From Agrobacterium sp. a22-2 (GTDB lineage: Bacteria; Pseudomonadota; Alphaproteobacteria; Rhizobiales; Rhizobiaceae), in the NCBI RefSeq assembly GCF_012276985.1, contig NZ_JAAXMM010000008.1, positions 186,001 through 250,000 of the forward strand: a stretch of DNA of 64,000 nt. Reading direction: 5' to 3'. Shown here piece after piece: positions 17,317-26,159 of the stretch; within the stretch, counting starts at the first letter, position 1, and each line of letters starts with the position of its first letter. Position numbers and translations under genes: made by a program. A model generated the notes under the pieces. That model saw only the letters and a list, made by a program, of their open reading frames with translations, was not told where the DNA came from and did not search any database.

Positions 17317-18698
17317 TGCGCTTGCGCCAAATGGCAATGACAATCGGAATGGCGGCCCTCTGGGCCGCCCTTCCAGTCGTGGCCGATGCCGAGAACCGCA
17401 TCGTGCGTCCTGCGGAAAGGTTGTCGCTGCAGGCGATCATTGATGCGGCGGCCCCCGGTGACGTCATTACCCTGAAGGCGGGCGACTATGCCGCACCGAT
17501 CACCATCGACAATTCCGTGACGCTTGAGGGCGAGGACGGAGCAAGCCTTGTCGGCAGCGGACAGGGCAGTGTCATCACCATCATGGGAGAAGGCGTGACC
17601 GTGCGCGGGCTGACGATCACCGGATCCGGCACCGATCTGGCAGCACTCGATTCGGGCGTGCTTGCAACACAGACGGCGACCGGGGCGGTCATCGAGCGCA
17701 ACGTGATCACCGGCAATCTCTTCGGCATCTATCTGCATGGGGCCGTCAATTCCGTTGCCCGCGGCAACAGGATCGTCGGGCTGCGCGGGGAACGCCTCAG
17801 CGAGGCCGGCAATGGCGTCAGCGTCTGGAACGCGCCCGGTGCACAAGTGCTCGACAACGATATCCGTTTCGGGCGCGACGGCATCGCCACCATGACCAGC
17901 AAGCGCAACGTCTTCAGCCGAAACCGCTTCAGCGACCTGCGCTTCGGCATTCATTACATGTACACAAACGACAGCGAGGTCAGCGACAACATTTCCACCG
18001 GCAACTCCGTCGGCTACGCCATCATGTTTTCCAGCCGGCTCAAGATCCGCGGCAACGTTTCGGATGGCGACCGGGATCACGGGTTGTTGCTGAACTATGC
18101 CAACGGTTCGGAGATCACCGGCAACACGGTGATCGGTCGCCTTCAGCCGGCCGAGCGTTGGCTGTTGGGCGGCAACCGGAACATGGATGCCGACATGCCG
18201 AAATCCGAAAAGGCGGAAACATCCGACCAGGATCCCGGAACGCTGCGTCCGGGGCCACAGAAATGCGTCTTTATCTACAATGCCAACAAGAATCGCTTCA
18301 ACGACAATGTCTTTGAAGGATGTGCGATTGGCATTCATTTCACGGCCGGTTCGGAAGGCAACGCGATCAGCGGCAATGCCTTCATCAACAACCAGAACCA
18401 GGTCAAATATGTCGGCACGCGTTATACCGACTGGTCGAAGGACGGCCGGGGCAATTATTGGAGCGACAACCCGGCCTTCGATCTCGACGGCGACGGCATT
18501 GGAGACAATCCCTACCGACCCAACGACCTGATCGACAAGGTGCTGTGGACATCGCCGCAGGCCAAGCTGCTGACGACCAGCCCCGCGGTTCAGGTCATCC
18601 GCTGGGCTCAGGCCCAATTCCCGGCACTCCTGCCCGGCGGCGTGGTCGACAGCCACCCCCTGATGGCCCCGATCGCTGGCAAGAAAGCAACTCAATGA
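17316..18698 (+). CDS. nosD: NosD, periplasmic copper-site assembly protein
   Basis: NosD is a periplasmic right-handed beta-helix protein of the CASH/parallel-beta type that works with the NosFY transporter to supply sulfur for the CuZ site of NosZ. The 460-residue protein starts at the ATG overlapping the nosZ stop, has a signal peptide of about 25 residues ([20 protein letters not shown]...), and then many degenerate repeats with NRI/NxI/GIYL patterns (for example NLFGIYLHGAVN). Full length for the family. Its stop overlaps the start of nosF. Confidence 0.95.
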   Translation: MRLRQMAMTIGMAALWAALPVVADAENRIVRPAERLSLQAIIDAAAPGDVITLKAGDYAAPITIDNSVTLEGEDGASLVGSGQGSVITIMGEGVTVRGLTITGSGTDLAALDSGVLATQTATGAVIERNVITGNLFGIYLHGAVNSVARGNRIVGLRGERLSEAGNGVSVWNAPGAQVLDNDIRFGRDGIATMTSKRNVFSRNRFSDLRFGIHYMYTNDSEVSDNISTGNSVGYAIMFSSRLKIRGNVSDGDRDHGLLLNYANGSEITGNTVIGRLQPAERWLLGGNRNMDADMPKSEKAETSDQDPGTLRPGPQKCVFIYNANKNRFNDNVFEGCAIGIHFTAGSEGNAISGNAFINNQNQVKYVGTRYTDWSKDGRGNYWSDNPAFDLDGDGIGDNPYRPNDLIDKVLWTSPQAKLLTTSPAVQVIRWAQAQFPALLPGGVVDSHPLMAPIAGKKATQ

Positions 18699-19609
18699 CG
18701 GCAACAGTCACTCTTACAGGCGTTTCCAAGCGCTACGGCAAGGTCGAGGCGGTGAAGGATATCGGCTTTACCTTGAACGCAGGCGAGACCATCGCGCTGG
18801 TCGGCCATAATGGTGCCGGCAAGACGACGCTGATCAAGCTGATGCTCGGACTGATCCGGCCGACTGCCGGCACTGTCCATGTTCTTGGCGAGGATCCGGC
18901 AACCGGCGATTTTGCCGTTCGGCAACGGCTCGGCTACCTGCCGGAAAGTGTCTCCTTCCACATGGCGCTGACCGGTCGGGAGACGCTTGCCTTTTATGCC
19001 CGGCTGAAACGCGTTGCCCATTCGACCACGGAGGCGCTTTTTGAACGGGTCGGACTGGCGCCCGAAGCCGCCGACCGCCCGGTGCGGACCTATTCGAAAG
19101 GCATGCGCCAGCGGCTCGGCCTCGCGCAGGCCCTGCTCGGCGAACCGCGGGTCCTGCTGCTGGACGAGCCGACCAGTGGCCTTGATCCCGCGCTGCGGCG
19201 CAATTTCTATGACCTCGTCACCGCATTGCGCGCCGGCGGAACGACAATTCTCCTCTCGTCCCATGCGTTGACCGAACTGGAAGACCGGGCCGATCGGGTC
19301 ATCATCGTCAATCGCGGCATCAATATCGCGGACGGTACCCTGGACGACCTGCGCCGCATCGCGCGGCTGCCGACCCGTATCGGGGTCAAGCTAGCAGAAG
19401 GCGCGTCCGCCAGCGATCTGGCCGTCCGTGGTCAAACTTGGAGAGCGGCCGGTGCGGGCCTTCTGGAGGCGGATGTGGCGCCGGAAAACAAGATCGCGCT
19501 GCTGCATGCGGTGACTGCAAATCCTTCGATGCTGTCCGGCCTGACGATCTCGGAACCGACACTCGATGACCTCTACGCGCATTTCCTGAATGCTCAGGAG
19601 ACGAAATGA
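18695..19609 (+). CDS. nosF: NosF, ABC-transporter ATPase
   Basis: The ATPase of the NosFY(D) complex that exports the sulfur species used to build CuZ in NosZ. Walker A is GHNGAGKTT, the signature reads YSKGMRQRLG, Walker B is VLLLDEPTSGLDP and the switch histidine is in SSHALTE. It starts with ATGA overlapping the end of nosD and is 304 aa, normal for NosF. Coupled at its 3' end to nosY by another ATGA overlap. Confidence 0.95.
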   Translation: MTATVTLTGVSKRYGKVEAVKDIGFTLNAGETIALVGHNGAGKTTLIKLMLGLIRPTAGTVHVLGEDPATGDFAVRQRLGYLPESVSFHMALTGRETLAFYARLKRVAHSTTEALFERVGLAPEAADRPVRTYSKGMRQRLGLAQALLGEPRVLLLDEPTSGLDPALRRNFYDLVTALRAGGTTILLSSHALTELEDRADRVIIVNRGINIADGTLDDLRRIARLPTRIGVKLAEGASASDLAVRGQTWRAAGAGLLEADVAPENKIALLHAVTANPSMLSGLTISEPTLDDLYAHFLNAQETK

Positions 19610-20433
19610 CCAATATTCTCATCCTCGCCCGCAAGGAAATCCAGGAAGGCATGCGCAACCGCTGGGTTCTGGCGACGACGCTGCTTCTGGCGGCGCTGGC
19701 ACTGACCCTGTCCTTCCTCGGCAGCGCGCCGACCGGCAATGTCGGCGTCAACCGGCTCGACGTGGTGATCGTCAGCCTGTCGAGCCTCACCATTTTCCTC
19801 GTGCCGCTGATTGCGCTTCTGCTGTCCCATGACGCCATTGTCGGGGAAACGGAACGCGGCACCATGCTGCTTCTCCTGAGCTATCCGATCGGCCGCGGCG
19901 AGGTGATCCTCGGAAAATTCCTCGGCCACCTTGCCATCCTCGCCTTTTCCACCCTGTTCGGCTATGGCGCTGCAGCGCTGGCTCTTGTCCTGACCGGCAC
20001 GGCGATCAGCATCGGCAGTTGGTTGTCCTTCGTCTCAATGGTCGGGTCGTCGGTGCTGCTCGGGGCCGTGTTCGTCGCCATCGGCTACCTGACAAGCACG
20101 CTGGCCAGCGAACGCAGCACGGCGGGTGGGATTGCCATCGGCATCTGGCTGTTTTTCGTCCTGATCTACGACATGGCGCTTTTGGGTGCATTGGTTGCCG
20201 CGCAGGGCCGGGTCCTGCCGACCGGACTGATCGACGCGCTGCTGGTGGCCAATCCGACGGATGCCTACCGCCTGCTCAACCTCGGCTCAGGCAGTGCCAG
20301 CGCATTGTCGGGCATGGGCGGCATTGCCGGGCATACGGGACTATCGGCTCCGATTCTGGTCGCTGCACTCGTATTGTGGACCGTCATCCCTCTCGGCTGT
20401 GCAAACTTCATCTTTTCGAGGAGGGAAGTATGA
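19606..20433 (+). CDS. nosY: NosY, membrane permease of the NosFY transporter
   Basis: An ABC-2-type permease of 275 aa with about six hydrophobic segments, starting MTNILILARKEIQEGMRNRW, the usual NosY N-terminus. It also has HDAIVGETERGTMLLLLSYPIGRGEVILGK-type cytoplasmic coupling sequence. It forms the membrane channel partnered with NosF and supplies NosD. The start overlaps the nosF stop and the end overlaps the nosL start, so the five genes are tightly coupled. Confidence 0.95.
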   Translation: MTNILILARKEIQEGMRNRWVLATTLLLAALALTLSFLGSAPTGNVGVNRLDVVIVSLSSLTIFLVPLIALLLSHDAIVGETERGTMLLLLSYPIGRGEVILGKFLGHLAILAFSTLFGYGAAALALVLTGTAISIGSWLSFVSMVGSSVLLGAVFVAIGYLTSTLASERSTAGGIAIGIWLFFVLIYDMALLGALVAAQGRVLPTGLIDALLVANPTDAYRLLNLGSGSASALSGMGGIAGHTGLSAPILVAALVLWTVIPLGCANFIFSRREV

Positions 20434-20999
20434 GACTTTCCATCGCTATCACCGCATTCGCCGCAACACTTTTGCTCGCTGGCTGCAGCGAGGAGCAGCA
20501 GGCCGTCATGCCGCCGCCGTTCGCCCTGACGCAAGAGGCGATGGGCCGCTATTGCGGTATGAACGTGCTGGAGCATGCCGGACCCAAGGGGCAGATCATC
20601 CTGGAGCAGGTCCCGGAGGCAATCTGGTTCTCTTCGGCGCGCGATACGCTCGCCTTCACCATGCTGCCGGAAGAGCCGAAAGAAATTGCCGCGATCTACG
20701 TGTCCGACATGAGCAAGGCGCACAGTTGGGAAGAGCCAGGGGCTGAAAACTGGGTCGATGCGCGCCAGGCATTCTTCGTCATCGGCAGCGTCCAGCGCGG
20801 CGGCATGGGTGCCGAGGAGGCCGTTCCCTTTTCCAAGGAAACGGATGCGCGCGCCTTCGCGACGCAACATGGCGGTCAGGTGGTCGGGTTCAACGACATG
20901 CCGAAGGACTATATTCTTGGTGGCGGGACGGAGACGCCTGCCGAGGATTCGCTGCTCGACACGGACGACACCGACCAGAAGGGGCACGATCATGGTTGA
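20430..20999 (+). CDS. nosL: NosL, copper-chaperone lipoprotein
   Basis: NosL is an outer-membrane- or periplasm-facing lipoprotein that delivers Cu(I) to apo-NosZ. The 189-residue protein has a lipoprotein signal ending LLLAGC (lipobox), and the copper-binding element RYCGM around residue 45-50 lies where NosL has its CGM motif. The C-terminal tail is acidic and ends in KGHDHG, a possible extra metal-binding stretch. The start overlaps nosY by ATGA, with GAGGGAAG ahead of it. It overlaps nosX by about 8 bases. Confidence 0.93.
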   Translation: MRLSIAITAFAATLLLAGCSEEQQAVMPPPFALTQEAMGRYCGMNVLEHAGPKGQIILEQVPEAIWFSSARDTLAFTMLPEEPKEIAAIYVSDMSKAHSWEEPGAENWVDARQAFFVIGSVQRGGMGAEEAVPFSKETDARAFATQHGGQVVGFNDMPKDYILGGGTETPAEDSLLDTDDTDQKGHDHG

Positions 21000-21963
21000 A
21001 GCCATTGGCCGCCGCCGGGCGATCTGCATCATGGCCGCCGCCGCCGGACTTCCGCTCCTTCCCTTTGCAGGCAGTGCCGAGGCGGGGATTGAGCCGGTTG
21101 TCTGGCGGGGCCAGGCGCTCGGCGCACCGGCGACGCTGATCCTCAACATCGACGACAAGGTACTCGCCAGGCGGCTGATCAACCGTGTGGTGGCCGAAGT
21201 CGCCCGGCTGGAATCGATCTTCAGCCTCTACAAGGACGGGTCCACCTTGCGGGAGCTCAACAAGGTCGGCGCGCTGGCCTCGCCGCCCTTTGAGATGGTT
21301 GCGCTGCTGGAGGCGTGCCGCAGCGTGTGGGACGCCAGCGGCGGGGCCTTCGACCCGACCATACAACCGCTCTGGATGCTGTATGCCCAGCATTTTTCGA
21401 GCCCTGGAGCCGACCCGGCCGGACCGGAGCGCCAGGCGCTGGACGCAGTGCTCTCCCGCGTTGGCTTCGATGGCGTCCGGTTCAATCGCGACCGCATCGC
21501 CTTTGCACGGCCGGAGATGGCCTTGAGCTTCAACGGCATTGCGCAAGGTTACGTCACGGACAGGATCGTCGACCTCCTGCGCGAGGCTGGGATGACGAGC
21601 AGCCTCGTCAACATGGGCGAAAACCGCGCCATCGGCGCACAGGCCGATGGCCGTCCTTGGCGGATCGGCCTTGCGGAAATGGAAACCGGTTCGGCGCCGG
21701 ACACTATCCTGGAGATTGTCAACAAGGCGGTTTCAACCTCGAGTGCATCGGGATTCCACTTCGATCCGGCGGCACGGTTCGGGCATATCCTTGATCCACG
21801 CAGGGGCAACGTGCCGCCGCTCTACAGACGGATGTCGGTCATTGCACCGGACGCGACCACGGCCGATGCAATGTCGACGGCATTCAGCCTGATGAAACCG
21901 GAAGCGATCCAGTCGTTCCTCCAGCTTCACCCCGAAATCGCCGTCGACATGGTGGCCGGCTGA
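20992..21963 (+). CDS. nosX: NosX, FAD:protein FMN transferase for NosR
   Basis: An ApbE-family flavin transferase that attaches FMN covalently to the SGATVT threonine of NosR in the periplasm. The 323-residue protein has a twin-arginine-like signal (GRRRAICIMAAAAGLPLL), then FDPTIQPLW and NGIAQGYVTDRI, which are ApbE/NosX landmarks, and TSSASGFHF near the C-terminus. It overlaps the end of nosL and ends the nos operon. The next gene is convergent after 38 bases. Confidence 0.93.
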   Translation: MVEAIGRRRAICIMAAAAGLPLLPFAGSAEAGIEPVVWRGQALGAPATLILNIDDKVLARRLINRVVAEVARLESIFSLYKDGSTLRELNKVGALASPPFEMVALLEACRSVWDASGGAFDPTIQPLWMLYAQHFSSPGADPAGPERQALDAVLSRVGFDGVRFNRDRIAFARPEMALSFNGIAQGYVTDRIVDLLREAGMTSSLVNMGENRAIGAQADGRPWRIGLAEMETGSAPDTILEIVNKAVSTSSASGFHFDPAARFGHILDPRRGNVPPLYRRMSVIAPDATTADAMSTAFSLMKPEAIQSFLQLHPEIAVDMVAG

Positions 21964-22001
21964 TCGATTCCGGTGCGCGACGGGCGGTCAAGCCGATTGC
22001 C

Positions 22002-23546
22002 TCACGCGGCGCTGAAGAGTGTGCGCATGCCGACGAGCCGCCGGATCTCCTCTTCCTCCGCGTTGAAGGCATCGGTCTTGATATTGCCGAAGGCGGCCGC
22101 CGCGGAGATTGTCCGCGTCGCGGCATCGGCAAGAGCGTGTGGCCCCTGCAGCCGGAAGGATGCGGGCGACAGCGGTCCAAACAGAAGGGCACGCTCGAGT
22201 TCGGGCCATGCCGCGAGGTCCGGCTCAACGCCGAGATTGCGCGCGAATGTGAGAGCCGCCACATGCATCGGAAGTGCCGACGCCTGGCCGCGGTTTGCCT
22301 TGGATCTTTCCAATCCCGCTACCATCTCCCGCCGGGACGGGTGAGACGACGGGCCGGCAAAGCACCGGGCAATCCATCGCGCCTGCAATTCCAGTACCGG
22401 GAAGGTCGGGCCGACGAGGTCGTAAAGGCCGACAAAGGCAAGGCCCGGCAGGTCGGGATGGAACGTGTGGTCATGCAGATCGGCATGATGGTCGGTCAGG
22501 CCGATGGTTGTCGCGATGTTTTCATCAAGCCACGGCATGGACAGCCGATAACCCGTGCCAAAGAGAAGGGCATCGGCGTTGACGGTCGTGCCGTCCTCGA
22601 ACCAGATGGTACGGCCATCGATACGTTCGATCCAGGGGCGGACCTTGATGCGGCCTTCGGCAACGGCGGGCAAAAAATGCTGGGATTGCGACAGACCTGC
22701 GGCAAAGACGTTGCCGACCGGTGCCGCTGCGCCAAACTGTTCCGGCGAGCCGGCAATCTTCAAGGTTTTCGCGGTGAGACCTTCCGCCAGGATATCCGGC
22801 GGGAGAACATCGCCGAGAAGCGCAGCCGAGCGGGTGAACATCACATGGTCGGTGGGCACGCCGGCGATCATTTTTGGCAGGATGTAGCGCTGTCGGCGGT
22901 GTGTGGATACCACTTCTGCCGCGCCGCCCAGTGCGATATCCGAGGCGATTTCGAGCGCACTGATCGAGCATCCGGCGACCACGACCCGGCGGCCGCGGTA
23001 GCGGTCGGGACCATTGTATTGTGCGGCATGAAGGGCGCCCAGGGAGCCGGAGAAGCTCTCGAGGCCGGCAATCTCCGGCACCTCCGCAACGTTCTGCCGT
23101 CCGGTCGCGACAATGACCTGCGCAAAGCACTCCGTGCGGGCTTCCAGATCGTTGACGGAGTGGACCAGCCAGGAACCATTTTCCGCTCTTTTCAGGTGCT
23201 CGACACGAGTCTTGAGGCGCAGATGCGGCAGCAGGCCGAAAGTGAAGGCGTAGCGTTCCAGATAGTCCAGCATGTCCTCCCGACGCGGATAAACGGGAGT
23301 CTCTGGCGCATGTTCCATGTCGGAAAAGGCCGTCATGATCCGGCTGGTATTGGTTCGCATGCCAGGCCAAGTGGCAGCGCTGGCGCAGGCGGGGTTCCAT
23401 TGACCGCCCAATCGCGGTGAGGCTTCGAATATGATGGGGTCCAGTCCATTGGCGCGCAGCCATCGGCTGGCGACGAGGCCTGCCGGGCCTGCGCCAATTA
23501 CGGCAACGGCATTCTTGGGCATGTTGATCGGGTTTTCCTGTTGCAT
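22002..23546 (-). CDS. FMO-like NAD(P)/FAD-dependent monooxygenase
   Basis: A 514-residue flavin monooxygenase-like protein. The FAD Rossmann motif GAGPAGLVASRWL is at about 17-29, followed by FEASPRLGGQWN. The NADPH-binding fold follows GRRVVVAGCSISALEIASDI. The FMO fingerprint is altered: FSGSLGALHAAQY has five residues between the Gly and His where FxGxxxHxxxY has three, so it may be an atypical FMO. GGAG lies seven bases upstream of the ATG. It is convergent with nosX and divergent from the PNPOx-like gene. Candidate roles include oxidation of small N- or S-compounds; the substrate is unknown. Confidence 0.7.
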   Translation of the reverse strand: MQQENPINMPKNAVAVIGAGPAGLVASRWLRANGLDPIIFEASPRLGGQWNPACASAATWPGMRTNTSRIMTAFSDMEHAPETPVYPRREDMLDYLERYAFTFGLLPHLRLKTRVEHLKRAENGSWLVHSVNDLEARTECFAQVIVATGRQNVAEVPEIAGLESFSGSLGALHAAQYNGPDRYRGRRVVVAGCSISALEIASDIALGGAAEVVSTHRRQRYILPKMIAGVPTDHVMFTRSAALLGDVLPPDILAEGLTAKTLKIAGSPEQFGAAAPVGNVFAAGLSQSQHFLPAVAEGRIKVRPWIERIDGRTIWFEDGTTVNADALLFGTGYRLSMPWLDENIATTIGLTDHHADLHDHTFHPDLPGLAFVGLYDLVGPTFPVLELQARWIARCFAGPSSHPSRREMVAGLERSKANRGQASALPMHVAALTFARNLGVEPDLAAWPELERALLFGPLSPASFRLQGPHALADAATRTISAAAAFGNIKTDAFNAEEEEIRRLVGMRTLFSAA

Positions 23547-23682
23547 AGGGTTGCTCCATGTTGATGGGGCGCATTATAGCGCCTGCGCCCAACGCCCTTT
23601 GCTAAAAGGCCCCTAAGGGACTTTCCCCGAATCCTAAAACCTGCCTAACTGGACACGAAAACGCAGATGGAAAAGGAGCCAG

Positions 23683-24153
23683 ATGTTTCAGGAGGAGATT
23701 GCACATTTCGTCCAGAGCCCGGTGATGCAGATCATCGGCACGGCGGACGATCAGCGCCGCCCGGAGATCGGCAGGGGGGCTGGCGGCTGGGTGTCTATGG
23801 AGCGCGGCATCGTGGAGATGGTCGTTTCCGCCTGGCAATGGCCGGGAACGATTACCAATCTGCGGCAAAACGGCCGTGTCGCGGTAACGTTCTCTCGACC
23901 GTCAGACTACGAGTCCTATCAGATCAAAGGTGATGCGATCCTGCGTCCCGCCAATGCCGAGGAGATCGAGCGCTCGTCCCGCTATCTGGTCGACATCGTC
24001 TCGACCCTGATGCGGCTCGGCCTTTCCGCGGAGATCATTTCGCCCTGGCTGTCGAATCGTGATCCGATGCTGATTGCCATTCAGGTCTCCAGCATCTTCG
24101 TGCAGACGCCCGGGGCAAAAGCCGGCACGAGATTGTGGAGCCGTGGTTCATGA
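23683..24153 (+). CDS. PNPOx-like flavin-binding protein
   Basis: A 156-residue split-barrel protein of the pyridoxamine-5'-phosphate-oxidase-like superfamily (VQSPVMQIIGTADDQRRPEI at about 10-29). It lacks the extra motifs of true PdxH and is more like the small FMN- or F420-binding redox or sensor members. It starts 9 bases after AAAGGAGCC, and its end overlaps the next gene by ATGA, so the two PNPOx-like proteins are coupled. It diverges from the FMO-like gene. Function unknown. Confidence 0.7.
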   Translation: MFQEEIAHFVQSPVMQIIGTADDQRRPEIGRGAGGWVSMERGIVEMVVSAWQWPGTITNLRQNGRVAVTFSRPSDYESYQIKGDAILRPANAEEIERSSRYLVDIVSTLMRLGLSAEIISPWLSNRDPMLIAIQVSSIFVQTPGAKAGTRLWSRGS

Positions 24154-25484
24154 CCCTTGCCCTTGCGGACCTCGAGGCGTGCTTCGAAGGGGTGATCCCG
24201 TCGATCATCTGCACGGCGGATGCGGATGGGGTGCCGAATATTTCCTATCTCTCCCATGTCGTGATGGTGGATGATGGCCATGTCGGCCTGTCCAACCAGT
24301 TCTTCGCAAAAACCTCGTCCAATATCCGTCTCAATCCCCAGGCCACGCTGTTTCTGGTCGACGGCAGGAGCGGAGAACAGTTCCGTCTCGAGTTGATCTT
24401 CGCCTATTCCCTGGAAACCGGGCCGCTGTTTGATCACCTGTCACTGCAACTGGACGCCAGCAGCGCCCAGAACGGCATGTCCGGAGTCATGCGATTGCGT
24501 AATCTCGACGTTTTCCGCGTGGTGACGATTGACGCCTTTCCAGCACTGACGGTGGTCGGAGCGAGACCGAGGGAGGACCGCGGACGGCTGGCCGCCGTGG
24601 CGTCAATCGTCGATGCGATAACCTCGGAAACGGAGGCAGACGGCATAGTCGATGCTGCACTCAAGGGCATAAGGGACCGCCTCGGCTACCATCACGGGCT
24701 GCTGCTGCACCTCTATCAGGAGCGCGACCAACTCGTGGTGATCGGCAGTCTGGGATACCAGCCTTCGGGCATTGGCGCCGATGCGCCGTCAGGCGAGGGT
24801 ATTATCAGTGCGGCGGCAGCGAGCGGCCGGATCGTCAAGGTCAGCGATGCGAGTCGTCTTCAGCGGTTCACGGCGGCGGTGCGTGATTCGTCGTCCGACG
24901 AAAATCGAACGCGTGCCATCCACCTGCCGTCCATCGATGATTCAATGAGCCAGATTGCGGTTCCGGTAAGCGTCGGCAATACGACGCGCGGGGTGCTGTT
25001 CCTTGAGAGCCGCGAGCGGCTGGCCTTTACGCGCGAAGACGAGGCGACGCTCACGGTCGTTGCCAGAACGGTTGCCCTGGCCCTTGCCCTCAGCGAAAGG
25101 CTGTCACAGGAAACCGAGCCGGACAGCAAGGCCGGGCCGGTTGACGTCGGGCTGGCCGGTGTCGTGACGGTGCAGCATCATGCCTTCGACGACAGCGTCT
25201 TCATCGATGGCGCCTATGTGATAAAGGGGGTCGCCGGACGATTGCTCGTCTCCATGCTGGAACAGCATCTGGCCAACGGACGGACGGAATTCACCAATCG
25301 TGAAATTCGCCTCGATGCCGGTTTGCGCCTGCCGGACCTCAAGGACAATCTTGAAACCCGGTTGCTGTTGCTGCGCCGCAGACTGGATGAAAAGCAGATG
25401 CCGATCCGTATCGTGCCGCTTGGACGGGGACGGCTTGCACTGCGGCTGGATGGCAGGGTGCAGGTGGCAAGGGCCGGGGGATAG
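24150..25484 (+). CDS. PNPOx-GAF-winged-helix protein (probable flavin/small-molecule sensor)
   Basis: A 444-residue, three-domain protein. Residues about 1-130 form a PNPOx-like split barrel (TADADGVPNISYLSHV, FFAKTSSNIRLNP). Residues about 150-315 form a GAF domain, with SGEGIISAAAASGRIVKVSDASR typical of the fold. Residues about 335-444 have the pattern FTNREIRLDAGLRLPDLKDNLE, a C-terminal winged-helix-like module seen in rhizobial regulators. This suggests a one-component sensor acting on transcription. It is coupled to the small PNPOx-like gene. What it senses and controls is unknown. Confidence 0.6.
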   Translation: MTLALADLEACFEGVIPSIICTADADGVPNISYLSHVVMVDDGHVGLSNQFFAKTSSNIRLNPQATLFLVDGRSGEQFRLELIFAYSLETGPLFDHLSLQLDASSAQNGMSGVMRLRNLDVFRVVTIDAFPALTVVGARPREDRGRLAAVASIVDAITSETEADGIVDAALKGIRDRLGYHHGLLLHLYQERDQLVVIGSLGYQPSGIGADAPSGEGIISAAAASGRIVKVSDASRLQRFTAAVRDSSSDENRTRAIHLPSIDDSMSQIAVPVSVGNTTRGVLFLESRERLAFTREDEATLTVVARTVALALALSERLSQETEPDSKAGPVDVGLAGVVTVQHHAFDDSVFIDGAYVIKGVAGRLLVSMLEQHLANGRTEFTNREIRLDAGLRLPDLKDNLETRLLLLRRRLDEKQMPIRIVPLGRGRLALRLDGRVQVARAGG

Positions 25485-25587
25485 TCTTGCACCTGCTCAT
25501 CGCTCATTTCGTGCAGGAAACGGGTTGAATTTCCTCCCTGGCGCGATGATCTTCAATGCACAGGCCAGAATGGGGAGGACAGATCTC

Positions 25588-26148
25588 ATGGACCGGACAG
25601 CGATCCGCTATCATATCTTCGACACGCCCCGTGGTTTCTGCGGTCTTGCGTGGAACGCCGCCGGCATTACGCGTTTCCAGCTGCCATCGGAAGGGGCCGA
25701 GGCCACCGAGCGGCTTTTGCTGCGTCGTCTGACCGATGCCCGACCTGCTATACCCACGCCTGACGTGGCGGAAGTGGTCGCCGCCGTGCAGCGCTATTTT
25801 TCGGGAGAGAAGACGGATTTTTCCAATGTCCGGGTCGATTTGGGTGCCCAGGACGCATTCTTCACGCAGGTTTACGCGGCAGCCCGCGGGATTGCCTGGG
25901 GCCAGACCACGACCTATGGCGCGCTGGCCCGCCAACTGGGTGCCGGGCCGGAGGCTGCCCGCGATGTCGGGCAGGCCATGGCCAAAAATCCGGTGCCGCT
26001 GATCATTCCCTGCCATCGCGTGCTGGCAGCCGGCGGCAAGATCGGTGGCTTTTCGGCTCCAGGCGGTTCATCCGCCAAGATGCGCATGCTGGAACTCGAA
26101 GGGGTTCGGATGGCGCCACCCGAACCCCTGCAACAGTCCCTGTTCTAG
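25588..26148 (+). CDS. ogt: Methylated-DNA-protein cysteine methyltransferase
   Basis: Repairs O6-alkylguanine by moving the alkyl group to a cysteine in a suicide reaction. The active site is IIPCHRVLAAGGKIGGFS with C142. The helix-turn-helix is TTYGALARQLG. The 186-residue length and N-terminal domain match Ogt/MGMT, without the AdaA zinc domain. The start at 25588 follows GGGGAGGA; the frame is open further upstream but lacks support. The gene is separated from the preceding one by about 100 bases and is convergent with the ABC-F gene. Confidence 0.9.
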   Translation: MDRTAIRYHIFDTPRGFCGLAWNAAGITRFQLPSEGAEATERLLLRRLTDARPAIPTPDVAEVVAAVQRYFSGEKTDFSNVRVDLGAQDAFFTQVYAAARGIAWGQTTTYGALARQLGAGPEAARDVGQAMAKNPVPLIIPCHRVLAAGGKIGGFSAPGGSSAKMRMLELEGVRMAPPEPLQQSLF

Positions 26149-26159
26149 AGCGCATCCGT

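Noticed and set aside
22137..23420. 427-residue plus-strand frame opposite the FMO-like gene
   Set aside because: The minus-strand protein carries the FAD and NADP motifs; the opposite frame has none.
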